Positions 7,638-15,037 of a stretch of DNA of 64,000 nucleotides are shown here, one piece after another. How positions within the stretch are numbered: position 1 is the stretch's first letter; each line of letters begins with the position of its first letter. The stretch is from the NCBI RefSeq assembly GCF_014646355.1, contig NZ_BMNH01000023.1, positions 1 through 64,000 on the forward strand. Reading direction: 5' to 3'. The notes beneath the pieces are model-generated. The model was not told the DNA's origin. It made no database searches and saw nothing but the letters and a program-made list of their open reading frames with translations. Source of the DNA: Nonomuraea cavernae. GTDB lineage: Bacteria > Actinomycetota > Actinomycetes > Streptosporangiales > Streptosporangiaceae. The translations under genes and the position numbers were made by a program.

Positions 7638-8621
7638 CTAGTCGGCCGGCCGTTCAGCGCCCACCAGCAGCAGTGACTTGCCCACCGTGGTGCGCGCGGC
7701 CAGTGCGCGGTGGGCATCGGCGGCACGCTCCAGTGGGTAGGTGGCGCCGATCGCCGGCCGCAGCCGTCCCTCCGCGGCCCGTTCCAGTGCCAGGCTCAGC
7801 AACGCGCGCACGGTCTCCTGGTCCGGTGGACCGTCGAGGAGCGGGGTGTGCACCCGTACGCCGCGGCTCGTGGCCGACTCTGGGTCCGGAGCGGCGAAGC
7901 CGTCGGCCGTGCCGTAGGTGACGAATCGGCCGCCATCGGACACCGCATGGACAGTGTCCGTGCCGAGCGGGCCGCCCGCGCCGTCGTATACCAGGGCGGC
8001 ACCGCCATCGGTGGCCTCACGCACCCGCTCGATCCAGTCTGGCCGCGTGTAGTCGACGACGACCTCGGCGCCCAGCTCACGGGCGAGTGCCAGTTTGGCG
8101 TCGCTGGACGCGGCGGCCACCACCCGGGCTCCAGCGTCGACGGCCAGTTGCACCAGCAGTGACCCGGCTCCACCGGCCGCCGCCGACACCAGCACCCATT
8201 CTCCCTTCTCCGGCCTGCCCAGCCGGTCCAGGTTGAGCGCGGTCACGCCGTCGTGCACCAGTGCCGCCGCCGTCTCGGCGGCCAGACCGTCGGGTATCGG
8301 CATGATCTCCTGCTCGCCCGCGACGATCCGTTCGGCGTACCCGGTGCCGGTCCGTACGACCACGCGCCGACCGATCCATGCCGGATCCACGCCTTGGCCG
8401 GTCTCCACCACCTCACCCGCTCCGCCGCCGCCTGGCACGTACGGCAGGGTCCGTGGGAAGAAGTCCTGACCCCAGCCGCCGCGCAGGAGAGTGTCCAGAA
8501 AGATGACATCCGCCGCGGCCATACCGACGACGACCTGGCCGGATCCGGGCACCGGGTCGGGCAGGTCCACAGCGGACAGTGCTTCCGGACCGCCGAACGA
8601 GGCCACCTGGATTGCGCGCAT
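7638..8621 (-). CDS. zinc-independent quinone oxidoreductase (MDR superfamily)
   Basis: NADPH-dependent quinone reductase-like enzyme of 327 aa. The N-terminal GroES-like domain starts MRAIQVASFGGPEAL and includes the YVPGGGGAGEVVETGQGV loop. The Rossmann domain has VLVSAAAGGAGSLLVQLAVDAGARVVA in the positions of the nucleotide-binding AxxGxxG motif. No structural zinc cysteine cluster is visible, as in QOR-type members. ATG 8621 has AAAGG eight bases upstream; a GTG at 8630 does not. The promoter has the 19-bp spacer and dyad of MerR/SoxR-regulated genes, consistent with induction by redox-active or electrophilic compounds. Confidence 0.9.
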   Translation of the reverse strand: MRAIQVASFGGPEALSAVDLPDPVPGSGQVVVGMAAADVIFLDTLLRGGWGQDFFPRTLPYVPGGGGAGEVVETGQGVDPAWIGRRVVVRTGTGYAERIVAGEQEIMPIPDGLAAETAAALVHDGVTALNLDRLGRPEKGEWVLVSAAAGGAGSLLVQLAVDAGARVVAAASSDAKLALARELGAEVVVDYTRPDWIERVREATDGGAALVYDGAGGPLGTDTVHAVSDGGRFVTYGTADGFAAPDPESATSRGVRVHTPLLDGPPDQETVRALLSLALERAAEGRLRPAIGATYPLERAADAHRALAARTTVGKSLLLVGAERPAD

Positions 8622-8656
8622 GGTGAACACCTTTACGTGAGACGTCGTGATGGCTC

Positions 8657-8687
8657 AGTGTTCAACCTGAAGGATGGTTGAGGTCAA
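8657..8687 (-). promoter_or_regulatory. MerR/SoxR-type promoter with 19-bp spacer
   Basis: On the minus strand TTGACC (8687-8682) and AACACT (8662-8657) are separated by 19 bases instead of 17. The spacer holds the dyad TCAACC-N8-GGTTGA (8662-8667 and 8676-8681 on the plus strand). Overlong spacers with a central dyad are the hallmark of MerR-family activation. No MerR gene is in the window. Confidence 0.6.
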
Positions 8688-8743
8688 GGGCCGGTCGGCC
8701 CGTCGGCCGACCTCCCATGCCGTTCTGAGCGAAGCCTGTCGGC

Positions 8744-9139
8744 TCAGGTGTCGAGTGCGTGCCCGGTGGTCGCGTCCACGTGGTCCGGGATCTCATCGTG
8801 GCGATCGCCCACGGACGGTGTCCCGGTGGGCTCGAACATCAGGATGGCGGTGCCGGACGGAGCGTAAGGCTTGTGCTCCGTGCCTCGGGGGACGGTGAAG
8901 ACCGCACCCCGGGGGAGCACGACCGTGCGCTCCCCGGCGGGCTCGCGCAAGGAGATGCGCAGCTCTCCGTCGAGTACGAGGAAGAACTCGTCGGTGTCGT
9001 CGTGGACGTGCCAGAGGTGTTCGCCCTCGACCTTGGCGACGCGGACGTCATAGTCGTTGACGCGCGTGACGATACGCGGGCTCCACAGGGCGTCGAAGGA
9101 GGCCAAAGCCTTGCTGAGGGGGATCGGTTCGTTGCTCAT
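8744..9139 (-). CDS. cupin domain protein
   Basis: Single-domain cupin of 131 aa. Motif 1 is EGEHLWHVHDDTDEFFLVLDG, supplying three His and the Glu for a metal site, and motif 2 is LPRGAVFTVPRGTEHKPYA with the conserved PxGxxHxP-like end. It probably folds as a small metal-binding barrel; the substrate is unknown, and small cupins of this type are often dioxygenase or isomerase-like. AAGGATCACCTC precedes the ATG. It is divergent from a GlxA-type AraC regulator with only 52 bases between, so it is the likely target of that regulator. Confidence 0.9.
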   Translation of the reverse strand: MSNEPIPLSKALASFDALWSPRIVTRVNDYDVRVAKVEGEHLWHVHDDTDEFFLVLDGELRISLREPAGERTVVLPRGAVFTVPRGTEHKPYAPSGTAILMFEPTGTPSVGDRHDEIPDHVDATTGHALDT

Positions 9140-9175
9140 GAGGTGATCCTTCGCCGTTTCGCGTGGTCGGCGTGA

Positions 9176-9191
9176 GTGCTAGGAATAGCAC
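9176..9191. promoter_or_regulatory. palindrome abutting the GlxA-type regulator start
   Basis: GTGCTAGGAATAGCAC is a perfect 6+6 inverted repeat with a 4-base centre that ends immediately before the ATG at 9192. It is the only strong dyad in the 52-bp divergent gap and is a candidate autoregulatory operator on a leaderless transcript. Confidence 0.5.
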
Positions 9192-10184
9192 ATGGCGAAA
9201 GAATCCTCGCACGCAGTGCGCGCGACGGGCGTGCACCGGGTCGTCGTGATCGTGGACGAGAACTCGAACCCCTTCGAGCTCGGCTGCGCGACCGAGGTCT
9301 TCGGTCTGCGCAGACCGGAGATCGGTCGTGATCTCTACGACTTCAGGCTCTGTTCGCCTGAGCCTCGCACCCTGATGCGGGACGGATTCTTCACGCTTAC
9401 CGGAGTCGGCGACCTGGAGGTGGCCGACACGGCGGACACCTTGATCGTCCCCAACCGCCCCGACGTCGAGGTGCCCCGCCGCAGGTCCGTGCTCGCCGCC
9501 ATCCGGCGGGCGCACGCGCGTGGTGCGCGCCTGGTCGGCTTCTGCAGCGGCGCTTTCACGCTGGCCGAGGCCGGAGTGCTCGACGGGCGCCGGGCCACCG
9601 CGCACTGGCAGTGGGCGGATTCCTTCCAGGCCCGCTTCCCTTCGGTCCAGTTCGAGTCAGACGTGCTGTTCGTGGATGACGGGGACATTCTCACCGCAGC
9701 GGGGAGCGCGGCCGCCCTCGACCTTGGGCTGCATGTGGTCCGCCGCGACCACGGCGCGGAGATCGCCAACTCTGTGAGCCGGCGCCTGGTCTTCGCGGCA
9801 CATCGGGACGGTGGGCAGCGGCAGTTCGTGGAGCGTCCCATACCCGACCTGCCGGACGAGTCCTTGGCTCCTGTCCTGGCCTGGGCCCAGGAACGCCTCG
9901 ACTCGCCGCTCACGGTGTCCGACCTCGCGGCGCGTGCGGCGGTCAGTCCGGCGACGCTGCATCGCCGCTTCCAGGCGCAACTGGGCACGACGCCGTTGAC
10001 GTGGCTCACGGGAGAACGACTTGCCTTGGCGTGCCGGTTGATCGAGCGAGGTGAGTCTCGCTTCGAGATGGTCGCGCGGAGCAGCGGGCTCGGCACCGCC
10101 GCCAATTTGCGCACGCTGATGCGTCGCGCGACCGGCATCACTCCGTCGGCCTACAGGCGCAGGTTCGGGCCTGAGACGAGTTGA
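9192..10184 (+). CDS. GlxA-type transcriptional regulator (DJ-1/PfpI-AraC)
   Basis: Protein of 330 aa. Residues ~10-180 are a DJ-1/PfpI-like amidotransferase fold (VVIVDENSNPFELGCATEVF). The nucleophile-elbow position reads LVGFCSGAFTLAEAGVLDGR with Cys retained, followed by ATAHWQWADSFQARFP. Residues ~225-328 are an AraC HTH (LTVSDLAARAAVSPATLHRRF, then TLMRRATGITPSAYRRRF). GlxA-like regulators sense small metabolites through the amidotransferase-like domain. It is divergent from the cupin gene, its probable target. Confidence 0.93.
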   Translation: MAKESSHAVRATGVHRVVVIVDENSNPFELGCATEVFGLRRPEIGRDLYDFRLCSPEPRTLMRDGFFTLTGVGDLEVADTADTLIVPNRPDVEVPRRRSVLAAIRRAHARGARLVGFCSGAFTLAEAGVLDGRRATAHWQWADSFQARFPSVQFESDVLFVDDGDILTAAGSAAALDLGLHVVRRDHGAEIANSVSRRLVFAAHRDGGQRQFVERPIPDLPDESLAPVLAWAQERLDSPLTVSDLAARAAVSPATLHRRFQAQLGTTPLTWLTGERLALACRLIERGESRFEMVARSSGLGTAANLRTLMRRATGITPSAYRRRFGPETS

Positions 10185-10223
10185 CGGCGGGGCGCCCATG
10201 GCCGAAGGGCGCTGCCGGCCACG

Positions 10224-10700
10224 TCAGCCGTCCAGGTCGACGTTGTCGACGAGTTGGAGGAGGCGGGAGAGCACCCGGATGCAGGTGGCGACCTCGGCCT
10301 CGGTCAGGTCGCCGCCGATCTGGCTCAGCACCGCGCGCTCGCGGGCCATGACGGCGGTGATGGCGGCGCGCCCCTCCTCGGTCAGCCGGATGAGCGACGA
10401 CCGCTGGTGCGCCGGGTTGGGGACTGACTCGACGAGGTGGCGCGCGGCCGCGTCGTTGATCATGCGTTGGACGAACTGGCGGCTCAACGCCTGAGCCCGG
10501 CCCATCTGGGGGACGGTCATGGGCCCGTGCTCACGCAGCATGTTGAGCACGGCCCGTACCCCGACCGACAGGCCCTCGATGGGCGCGTCCTGCTCGACCT
10601 TGCGCTGGGCGCGCCGGTACAGCGGCCCTACCAGGTCGAACACCTCCATGAGCCGGTCGGTCAGCTCTTCGGACGCCTGGGCACGCTCTGTGTCGCTCAC
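10224..10700 (-). CDS. MarR family transcriptional regulator
   Basis: Winged-helix repressor of 158 aa. The MarR core is clear: LSVGVRAVLNMLREHGPMTV, then QMGRAQALSRQFVQRMINDA as recognition helix, and the wing HQRSSLIRLTEEGRAAI with the DxR-like turn altered to HQR. The start is a GTG (10700) close to the operators, suggesting a leaderless or short-leader transcript. Two near-identical palindromes lie between this gene and the divergent hydrolase gene, so it almost certainly represses both. The inducing ligand is unknown but is probably an aromatic or lipophilic compound handled by the hydrolase. Confidence 0.92.
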   Translation of the reverse strand: MSDTERAQASEELTDRLMEVFDLVGPLYRRAQRKVEQDAPIEGLSVGVRAVLNMLREHGPMTVPQMGRAQALSRQFVQRMINDAAARHLVESVPNPAHQRSSLIRLTEEGRAAITAVMARERAVLSQIGGDLTEAEVATCIRVLSRLLQLVDNVDLDG

Positions 10701-10709
10701 TCCACCATG

Positions 10710-10728
10710 ATGACACCTGAGTTGTCAT
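10710..10728. promoter_or_regulatory. MarR operator 1
   Basis: ATGACACCTGAGTTGTCAT contains the inverted repeat ATGACA-N7-TGTCAT. It sits ten bases from the MarR start codon and is nearly identical to operator 2. Confidence 0.75.
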
Positions 10729-10740
10729 TGTGCGCCAATG

Positions 10741-10759
10741 ATGACACCTTGGTTGTCAT
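10741..10759. promoter_or_regulatory. MarR operator 2 overlapping the hydrolase start
   Basis: ATGACACCTTGGTTGTCAT repeats operator 1 with changes only in the 7-base spacer; centre-to-centre distance is 31 bases (about three helical turns). Its last two bases are the first two of the hydrolase ATG, so repressor binding would block a leaderless transcript. Confidence 0.75.
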
Positions 10760-11534
10760 GAATGACTTGTTCTGGCTCGACACCGGCTCCGGTCGGCCCC
10801 TCGTTCTGCTGCACGGCGGCTTCGTGGACCACGGCATGTGGGACGACCAGATCCCGGCCCTCGCCCCGGGATACCGCGTCATCGCGCCCGACGCCCGCGG
10901 CCATGGCCGCTCGGCCAACGCCACCGAGCCGTTCCGGCTCACCGACGACCTCGCCGCGCTGCTGCGCCACCTGGACACCGGCCCCGCCATCCTGGTCGGA
11001 GTCTCCATGGGGGCGGGCATCGCGGTCGACACGGCGCTGGAGCACCCCGACTTGGTCAGCGCCGTGGTCGTCAGCGGCGCCGGCACCAGCGAGCCGTACT
11101 TCACCGACCCCTGGACCACCCAAGCGCTGACCACGTGGCACTCGGCGATGGCCGCCGGCGACCTGGACGCCTCGATCGAGGGATTCATGCGGTTCGCGGC
11201 GGGGCCGCACCGCACCCTCGACGATCTCGATCCCGGCGTCGTGAGCCACCTGCGGCGGCTGGCCCGGGACACCATGTCCAAGCACACCGCCGGCGAACCC
11301 GACCGGCTCGTGCCGGTGCGCGACACCTGGGAGCGCGCCGCCGGAATCGACGTTCCGGTGCTCGCCGTCAACGGCGCCGTCGACTCGCCCGACCACATCG
11401 GCATGGCCGAACGCCTCGCCGGCACGGTCGTCAACGGCCGCGCCATCTCGATCGACGGGACCGCCCACTACCCGAACATGGAACGCCCGGACCTCTTCAA
11501 CAAGATCCTCGAAGACTTCCTGCGCACCGTGTGA
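10758..11534 (+). CDS. alpha/beta hydrolase
   Basis: Serine hydrolase of 258 aa with all core elements: the oxyanion-hole loop VLLHGGFVDHGMWDDQ, nucleophile elbow VGVSMGAGIA (Ser at about residue 88), an acid around the VPVLAVNGAVDSPDH strand, and the catalytic His in GTAHYPNMERPDLF. This is the layout of the haloperoxidase/esterase group. The ATG is embedded in a MarR operator, implying a leaderless message. Paired with the divergent MarR gene, it likely detoxifies or catabolises an ester or lactone ligand of that repressor. The substrate cannot be read from the sequence. Confidence 0.92.
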   Translation: MNDLFWLDTGSGRPLVLLHGGFVDHGMWDDQIPALAPGYRVIAPDARGHGRSANATEPFRLTDDLAALLRHLDTGPAILVGVSMGAGIAVDTALEHPDLVSAVVVSGAGTSEPYFTDPWTTQALTTWHSAMAAGDLDASIEGFMRFAAGPHRTLDDLDPGVVSHLRRLARDTMSKHTAGEPDRLVPVRDTWERAAGIDVPVLAVNGAVDSPDHIGMAERLAGTVVNGRAISIDGTAHYPNMERPDLFNKILEDFLRTV

Positions 11535-11587
11535 CCGTCATGTCGTCCCTCTCGATCAGGGCGTACGGCCGGCGCGGAGCCGGAGGC

Positions 11588-12016
11588 TCACGGCGCGCCG
11601 GCGATCGCGCACGCGCGGCACGGGGGCCGTCCGCAGGTGCACTGCATGATCGCCTCAAGGACGTCGTGGTCGTGGTAGAGGCACCGGTCGTTGCAGGTGT
11701 GACGCGGGACGAACCCTGCCTGGATCTCGTCGGGCCAGGGGTCCTCGCCTTCGCGGCAGCGTACGAACTGCTCGGGGTCCGTCGCGTGCAGCCCCTCCAT
11801 GCGCGACCGCGCCTGGGTCTCCAGCGCCCGCGTCTCGGCCACCATGGCCTTGAGCTGGGTGGCGAGGTCGGAGTACCGGTCGTCGCCGGTTCGTACGTGT
11901 GCCGCCCGCAGCGCCATCACGGCGTTGCCCAGGAAACGGCCGGCGTCCTGGAGGTCGGTGGTGTGGTGCAGCTGGATGCCTGTCACGCCCCGGACCCACA
12001 CGGCGTCGTTGTTCAT
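11588..12016 (-). CDS. unknown Cys-rich protein downstream of the amide operon
   Basis: Protein of 142 aa that I do not recognise. The first ~105 residues look helical (TTDLQDAGRFLGNAVMALRA, AMVAETRALETQARSRMEGL). The tail has six cysteines and several histidines: CNDRCLYHDHDVLEAIMQ then CTCGRPPCRAC, that is Cx3C and CxCx4CxxC spacing, suggesting metal binding. AAAGG lies eight bases upstream of the ATG. The region before it (about 12040-12110) is noticeably AT-rich for this genome and contains TATA-like elements, so it probably has its own promoter. A strong terminator separates it from fmdA. A link to amide metabolism is only positional. Confidence 0.7.
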   Translation of the reverse strand: MNNDAVWVRGVTGIQLHHTTDLQDAGRFLGNAVMALRAAHVRTGDDRYSDLATQLKAMVAETRALETQARSRMEGLHATDPEQFVRCREGEDPWPDEIQAGFVPRHTCNDRCLYHDHDVLEAIMQCTCGRPPCRACAIAGAP

Positions 12017-12239
12017 CGATCAGACCTTTCAAGGGGGCGCTCGTGTTCCGGAGTTATTTATGGCTATACGCGAGGATAACCGGAATTTGAGCGTGATTTA
12101 TCGTACGTGTGGTCCTGATGAAAGGGCTGGCAGGGCTTGCGCGGGGCGCTGAGCTGGCGCGGAAGGCGTACGGGACGACCGCCAGGCGTACCTGTATCGC
12201 AAAATAGAATTTGACCATATTTTTAACGAAAAATGCCGC

Positions 12240-12275
12240 GAACCCCTGCCTGGTGATGATTCCAGGCAGGGGTTC
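12240..12275 (-). terminator. rho-independent terminator of the fmd operon
   Basis: A perfect 14-bp stem (GAACCCCTGCCTGG with its complement) closes an 8-base loop. Reading leftward it is followed, after seven bases, by a run of five T. It lies 18 bases after the fmdA stop codon. The rest of 12017-12239 is AT-rich and holds the putative promoter of the Cys-rich gene. Confidence 0.9.
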
Positions 12276-12292
12276 ACGTCACGGCGTGGCGG

Positions 12293-13540
12293 TCAGGTCG
12301 TCACGGCGCACTGTCCCCGGTCCATCTTCACCGGCCCTTCCGCGGTCGGACGGACGTCGAAGTCGAAGATGCCGGTGGGCAGGTAGAGCGAGCAGCACGC
12401 GTTGGGAATGTCGACGATCCCGCTGACTCGCCCCTCGATCGGAGCCGAGCCGAGGAGCAGGTACGCCTGCTCGCCGGTGTAGCCCCACTTCTTCAGATAC
12501 TCGACGGCGTTGAGGCAGGCCCTGCGGTAGGCCACCGTCGCGTCGAGGTAGTAGTTGGTATCGGTGTCGTGGTCGACCGAGATCCCGATGAACGAGAGGA
12601 ACTCGGAGTATCGGGGCTCGACGTTCCCCGGCATGAAGACCGGGTTGGTGGTGACACCGTACTTCTCCATGCCGCCCTTGATGAGGTCGACGTGGAAGTC
12701 GATGTAACCGCCCATCTCGATCGCGCCGCAGAAGGTGATCTCGCCGTCGCCCTGGCTGAAGTGCAGGTCACCTCCGGACAGTTTGGCGTCCTTCACGTGC
12801 ACCGGGTAGAAGACCCTCGCTCCACGGGTGAAGTTCTTGATGTCGTGGTTGCCGCCGTTCTCGCGTGCCGGGACGGTGCGGGCGCCCTCGTTGGCGATCC
12901 GCTCCATCACGTCGCCCATCGCCGTGCCGGTGATGGCGTTCTCGGGCAACGGCGGCAGGCCCAGCGGCGGGACCCGGTGCGGATCGGTGTCGATGAGCGC
13001 CTGCTCCCGGCGGTTCCAGGACTCGAGCAGTGCCGCCGACGGCGCGGTGCCGAACAGCCCGGGATGGGTGATGCCGGTGAACCGCACACCCGGCAGGTGA
13101 CGGGATGTGGCGGACATTCCGTGGAAGTCCCAGATCGCCTTGTAGGCGTCGGGGAAGTAGTCGGTCAGGAAGCCGCCGCCGTTCGCCTTGGCGAAGATTC
13201 CGGTATAGCCCCACCCCTGTCCGGGCGCCTGTCCCATCTGCTGCGGAACCGGGCCGAGATCGAGGATGTCGACGATCAGCAGATCACCCGGCTCGGCTCC
13301 GTCCACCCCGATGGGCCCGCTCAGCACGTGCGCGACGGTCAGATCGACGTCTCGTACGTCGTTCGCGGAGTCGTTGTTGCCTATCTGGGCGTCGGTCCAT
13401 TCTCTGCATTCGATCCGGAATTCATCTCCCGGGTGCACCATGTCGGCCACCGGGACATCCGGGTGCCACCGGTTGTGGCCGGGTATTTTCTGATCACGCA
13501 TGGATTTCGACTGGTCTATGCTGAATATGACCTTGGGCAT
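12293..13540 (-). CDS. fmdA: formamidase/acetamidase
   Basis: Short-chain amide hydrolase of 415 aa (FmdA_AmdA family) that releases ammonia from formamide or acetamide. Family segments are clear: PGHNRWHPDVPVADMVHPGD at the N terminus, GDLLIVDILDLGPVPQ, GLFGTAPSAALLESWNRRE, and ENGGNHDIKNFTRGARVFYP with the metal-binding histidine region. It continues with FSQGDGEITFCGAIEMGGY and ends with the AYLLLGSAPIEGRVSGIVDIPNACCS segment. Length is that of characterised formamidases. It is the third gene of fmdB-amiS-fmdA, so uptake and hydrolysis are coupled to supply nitrogen. A perfect terminator follows. Confidence 0.95.
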   Translation of the reverse strand: MPKVIFSIDQSKSMRDQKIPGHNRWHPDVPVADMVHPGDEFRIECREWTDAQIGNNDSANDVRDVDLTVAHVLSGPIGVDGAEPGDLLIVDILDLGPVPQQMGQAPGQGWGYTGIFAKANGGGFLTDYFPDAYKAIWDFHGMSATSRHLPGVRFTGITHPGLFGTAPSAALLESWNRREQALIDTDPHRVPPLGLPPLPENAITGTAMGDVMERIANEGARTVPARENGGNHDIKNFTRGARVFYPVHVKDAKLSGGDLHFSQGDGEITFCGAIEMGGYIDFHVDLIKGGMEKYGVTTNPVFMPGNVEPRYSEFLSFIGISVDHDTDTNYYLDATVAYRRACLNAVEYLKKWGYTGEQAYLLLGSAPIEGRVSGIVDIPNACCSLYLPTGIFDFDVRPTAEGPVKMDRGQCAVTT

Positions 13541-13619
13541 GATGATCGGCCTTTCTTCGAATAACGGTGTCCTGCGCCTGCCGTACCACCTCCTGTCGCG
13601 ACCACGGGTTCACGGTGTG

Positions 13620-14285
13620 CTAAGTCCAGTGATGGCGATGCTTGTCGTCATGGGCGCCCATCGACCCCTCGCCTGCGCCCGGTGTCGTGGCGGTGAGCTC
13701 CCGCTGCCGGGCGAGCAGCCACAGCCCGATGAAGACCACCAGGCCGAAGACGGCGAGGATGAGGGCGTAGAGACCCAGGTTCACCCAGTAGCCAGTGAGG
13801 ATCATGAACGCGGGGATCGCCGCCGTGACCCACCCCTGGATCGCCGCGACCCAGCCGGTGTATCTGGTGATCTCCTCGCGCTTCAGTCCCAGCAGCACGA
13901 AGAACAGGGTCCACAGGAAGGCCCAGTAGAGCCAGATGACCCCGAACGCCGGGTCGGCCAGGAGTTGAAAGTTCGCGTACGAGTAGCCGAGCGCCATGAT
14001 GGCCACGAACAAGGAGAAGTAGCCGACTCCCGTGGAGTCGAATCCGCCCAGCAGGGTGATCCCGACATAGAGATAGGTGAAACCGAAGAGATAGAGCCCC
14101 GACGCGTTCAGGAGTGCGGCCGGCACGTCGGGATTGGCGATGATCAGCACGGTGGGCGTGACCACCTGCAGGGCCCCGACGAAGAGATTGAAGATCGCGG
14201 CCGCACGTGGCTCCACCTTCTTCAGGAGCATCAGTCCGTTCAGGAAGAGCACCGCGCCGACATAAAGTAGCCCGACGGCTCCCAT
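13620..14285 (-). CDS. amiS: AmiS/UreI family amide/urea channel
   Basis: Inner-membrane protein of 221 aa with six hydrophobic segments (GAVGLLYVGAVLFLNGLMLL, VVTPTVLIIANP, GLYLFGFTYLYVGITLL, FSLFVAIMALGYSY, FLWTLFFVLLGL, ALILAVFGLVVFIGLWLL). This is the UreI/AmiS topology of proton-gated urea or passive amide channels. The C terminus is short and His-rich (DDKHRHHW). ATG 14285 lies ten bases from AGGAGG; an in-frame TTG at 14291 is too close to it. Its position between fmdB and fmdA indicates import of the amide substrate. Confidence 0.93.
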   Translation of the reverse strand: MGAVGLLYVGAVLFLNGLMLLKKVEPRAAAIFNLFVGALQVVTPTVLIIANPDVPAALLNASGLYLFGFTYLYVGITLLGGFDSTGVGYFSLFVAIMALGYSYANFQLLADPAFGVIWLYWAFLWTLFFVLLGLKREEITRYTGWVAAIQGWVTAAIPAFMILTGYWVNLGLYALILAVFGLVVFIGLWLLARQRELTATTPGAGEGSMGAHDDKHRHHWT

Positions 14286-14384
14286 CAGCAACGCACCTCC
14301 TTGTGCTCGTGATGGATGGTTTCCGGCCGACCGTGCCGACCGTGCCGAGCGATCCGGCCCGTGGCGCGCGACCCCGTCGGCCCG

Positions 14385-14663
14385 TCAGGGCCGGGGAAGG
14401 CGTCGCAGTGCGGGGTGCTGCGGCGGCGGGCGGCGCCCCCTGGAAGGCAGACCGGTGACGACCTCGGGTGCTTCCCGTCCCTGCTCCTCGCGGGCGAGCG
14501 CGGTGGACACGGCCGTGGGCACCTGGTTGAGGTACGGCGCGGAGAAGACGCGAGGCGCCGGGAGGTGGCACGCGGGGCAGTCGCACACCGCCGTGGCAGT
14601 GCCTATGGGCAGGCGTATCTCGAATGACCCACAATCAAGGCAGCGATACTCGTAGGTTGCCAT
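14385..14663 (-). CDS. fmdB: FmdB family zinc-ribbon protein
   Basis: Protein of 92 aa beginning MATYEYRCLDCGSFEIRLP and followed by CDCPACHLPAPRVFSAPYL. The two CxxC pairs form the small zinc ribbon of the FmdB/CxxC family, first seen in formamidase operons and thought to be regulatory. The C-terminal half is low complexity and rich in Pro and Arg (SRGRRPPPQHPALRRLPRP), unlike compact homologues. As first gene of the amide operon it may act in its regulation or in metal handling for formamidase; neither is proved. Confidence 0.9.
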   Translation of the reverse strand: MATYEYRCLDCGSFEIRLPIGTATAVCDCPACHLPAPRVFSAPYLNQVPTAVSTALAREEQGREAPEVVTGLPSRGRRPPPQHPALRRLPRP

Positions 14664-15037
14664 AGGCGCTCCCGCCGGAGGTCGAGCCCACTGTTTCCGG
14701 CCTTTGGTAAACGAATCTCGTCAATCCAATCACCGCTTGTGGCGATTGAGGCCGCACTTTCAGACAACCTCTGGCGGAAACCCATGTCAAGGTCGGCGGC
14801 TGGGTCGTGGAACAGCCGAAAAATCCCGGCGCGAAGCTGAAACCTGTTCGCCGCGCCATTTCGCATGGCCATTCTTTGTGGAGGCGCGGCGAACGATTTC
14901 CCGATGGCGCCGGCAAATTTCCCGACATTTGACTCGGCCGGGAGTGCGACGTCACCGAAGCTTTCCGAACCGTTCCGGACGGCTCTGGACCGTTCTGGGC
15001 CGCGCCGTTCGAGAGGCGCAGGCGGTAGCGTCGGGGC
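14664..15037. other. 374-bp divergent gap between fmdB and the DUF72 gene
   Basis: No gene is seen. It holds the promoter of the leftward amide operon and of the rightward DUF72 gene. Visible structure: an imperfect dyad around 14727-14748 (CAATCACCGC with GGCGATTG) and a perfect 12-bp inverted repeat GTTCGCCGCGCC at 14846-14857 with its complement at 14883-14894 (25-base loop). Neither is followed by a T run, so these are more likely operators than terminators. Confidence 0.6.

Noticed and set aside
14846..14894. 12-bp inverted repeat as a terminator
   Set aside because: It lies in a gap between divergent genes and has no T run, so termination is unlikely.
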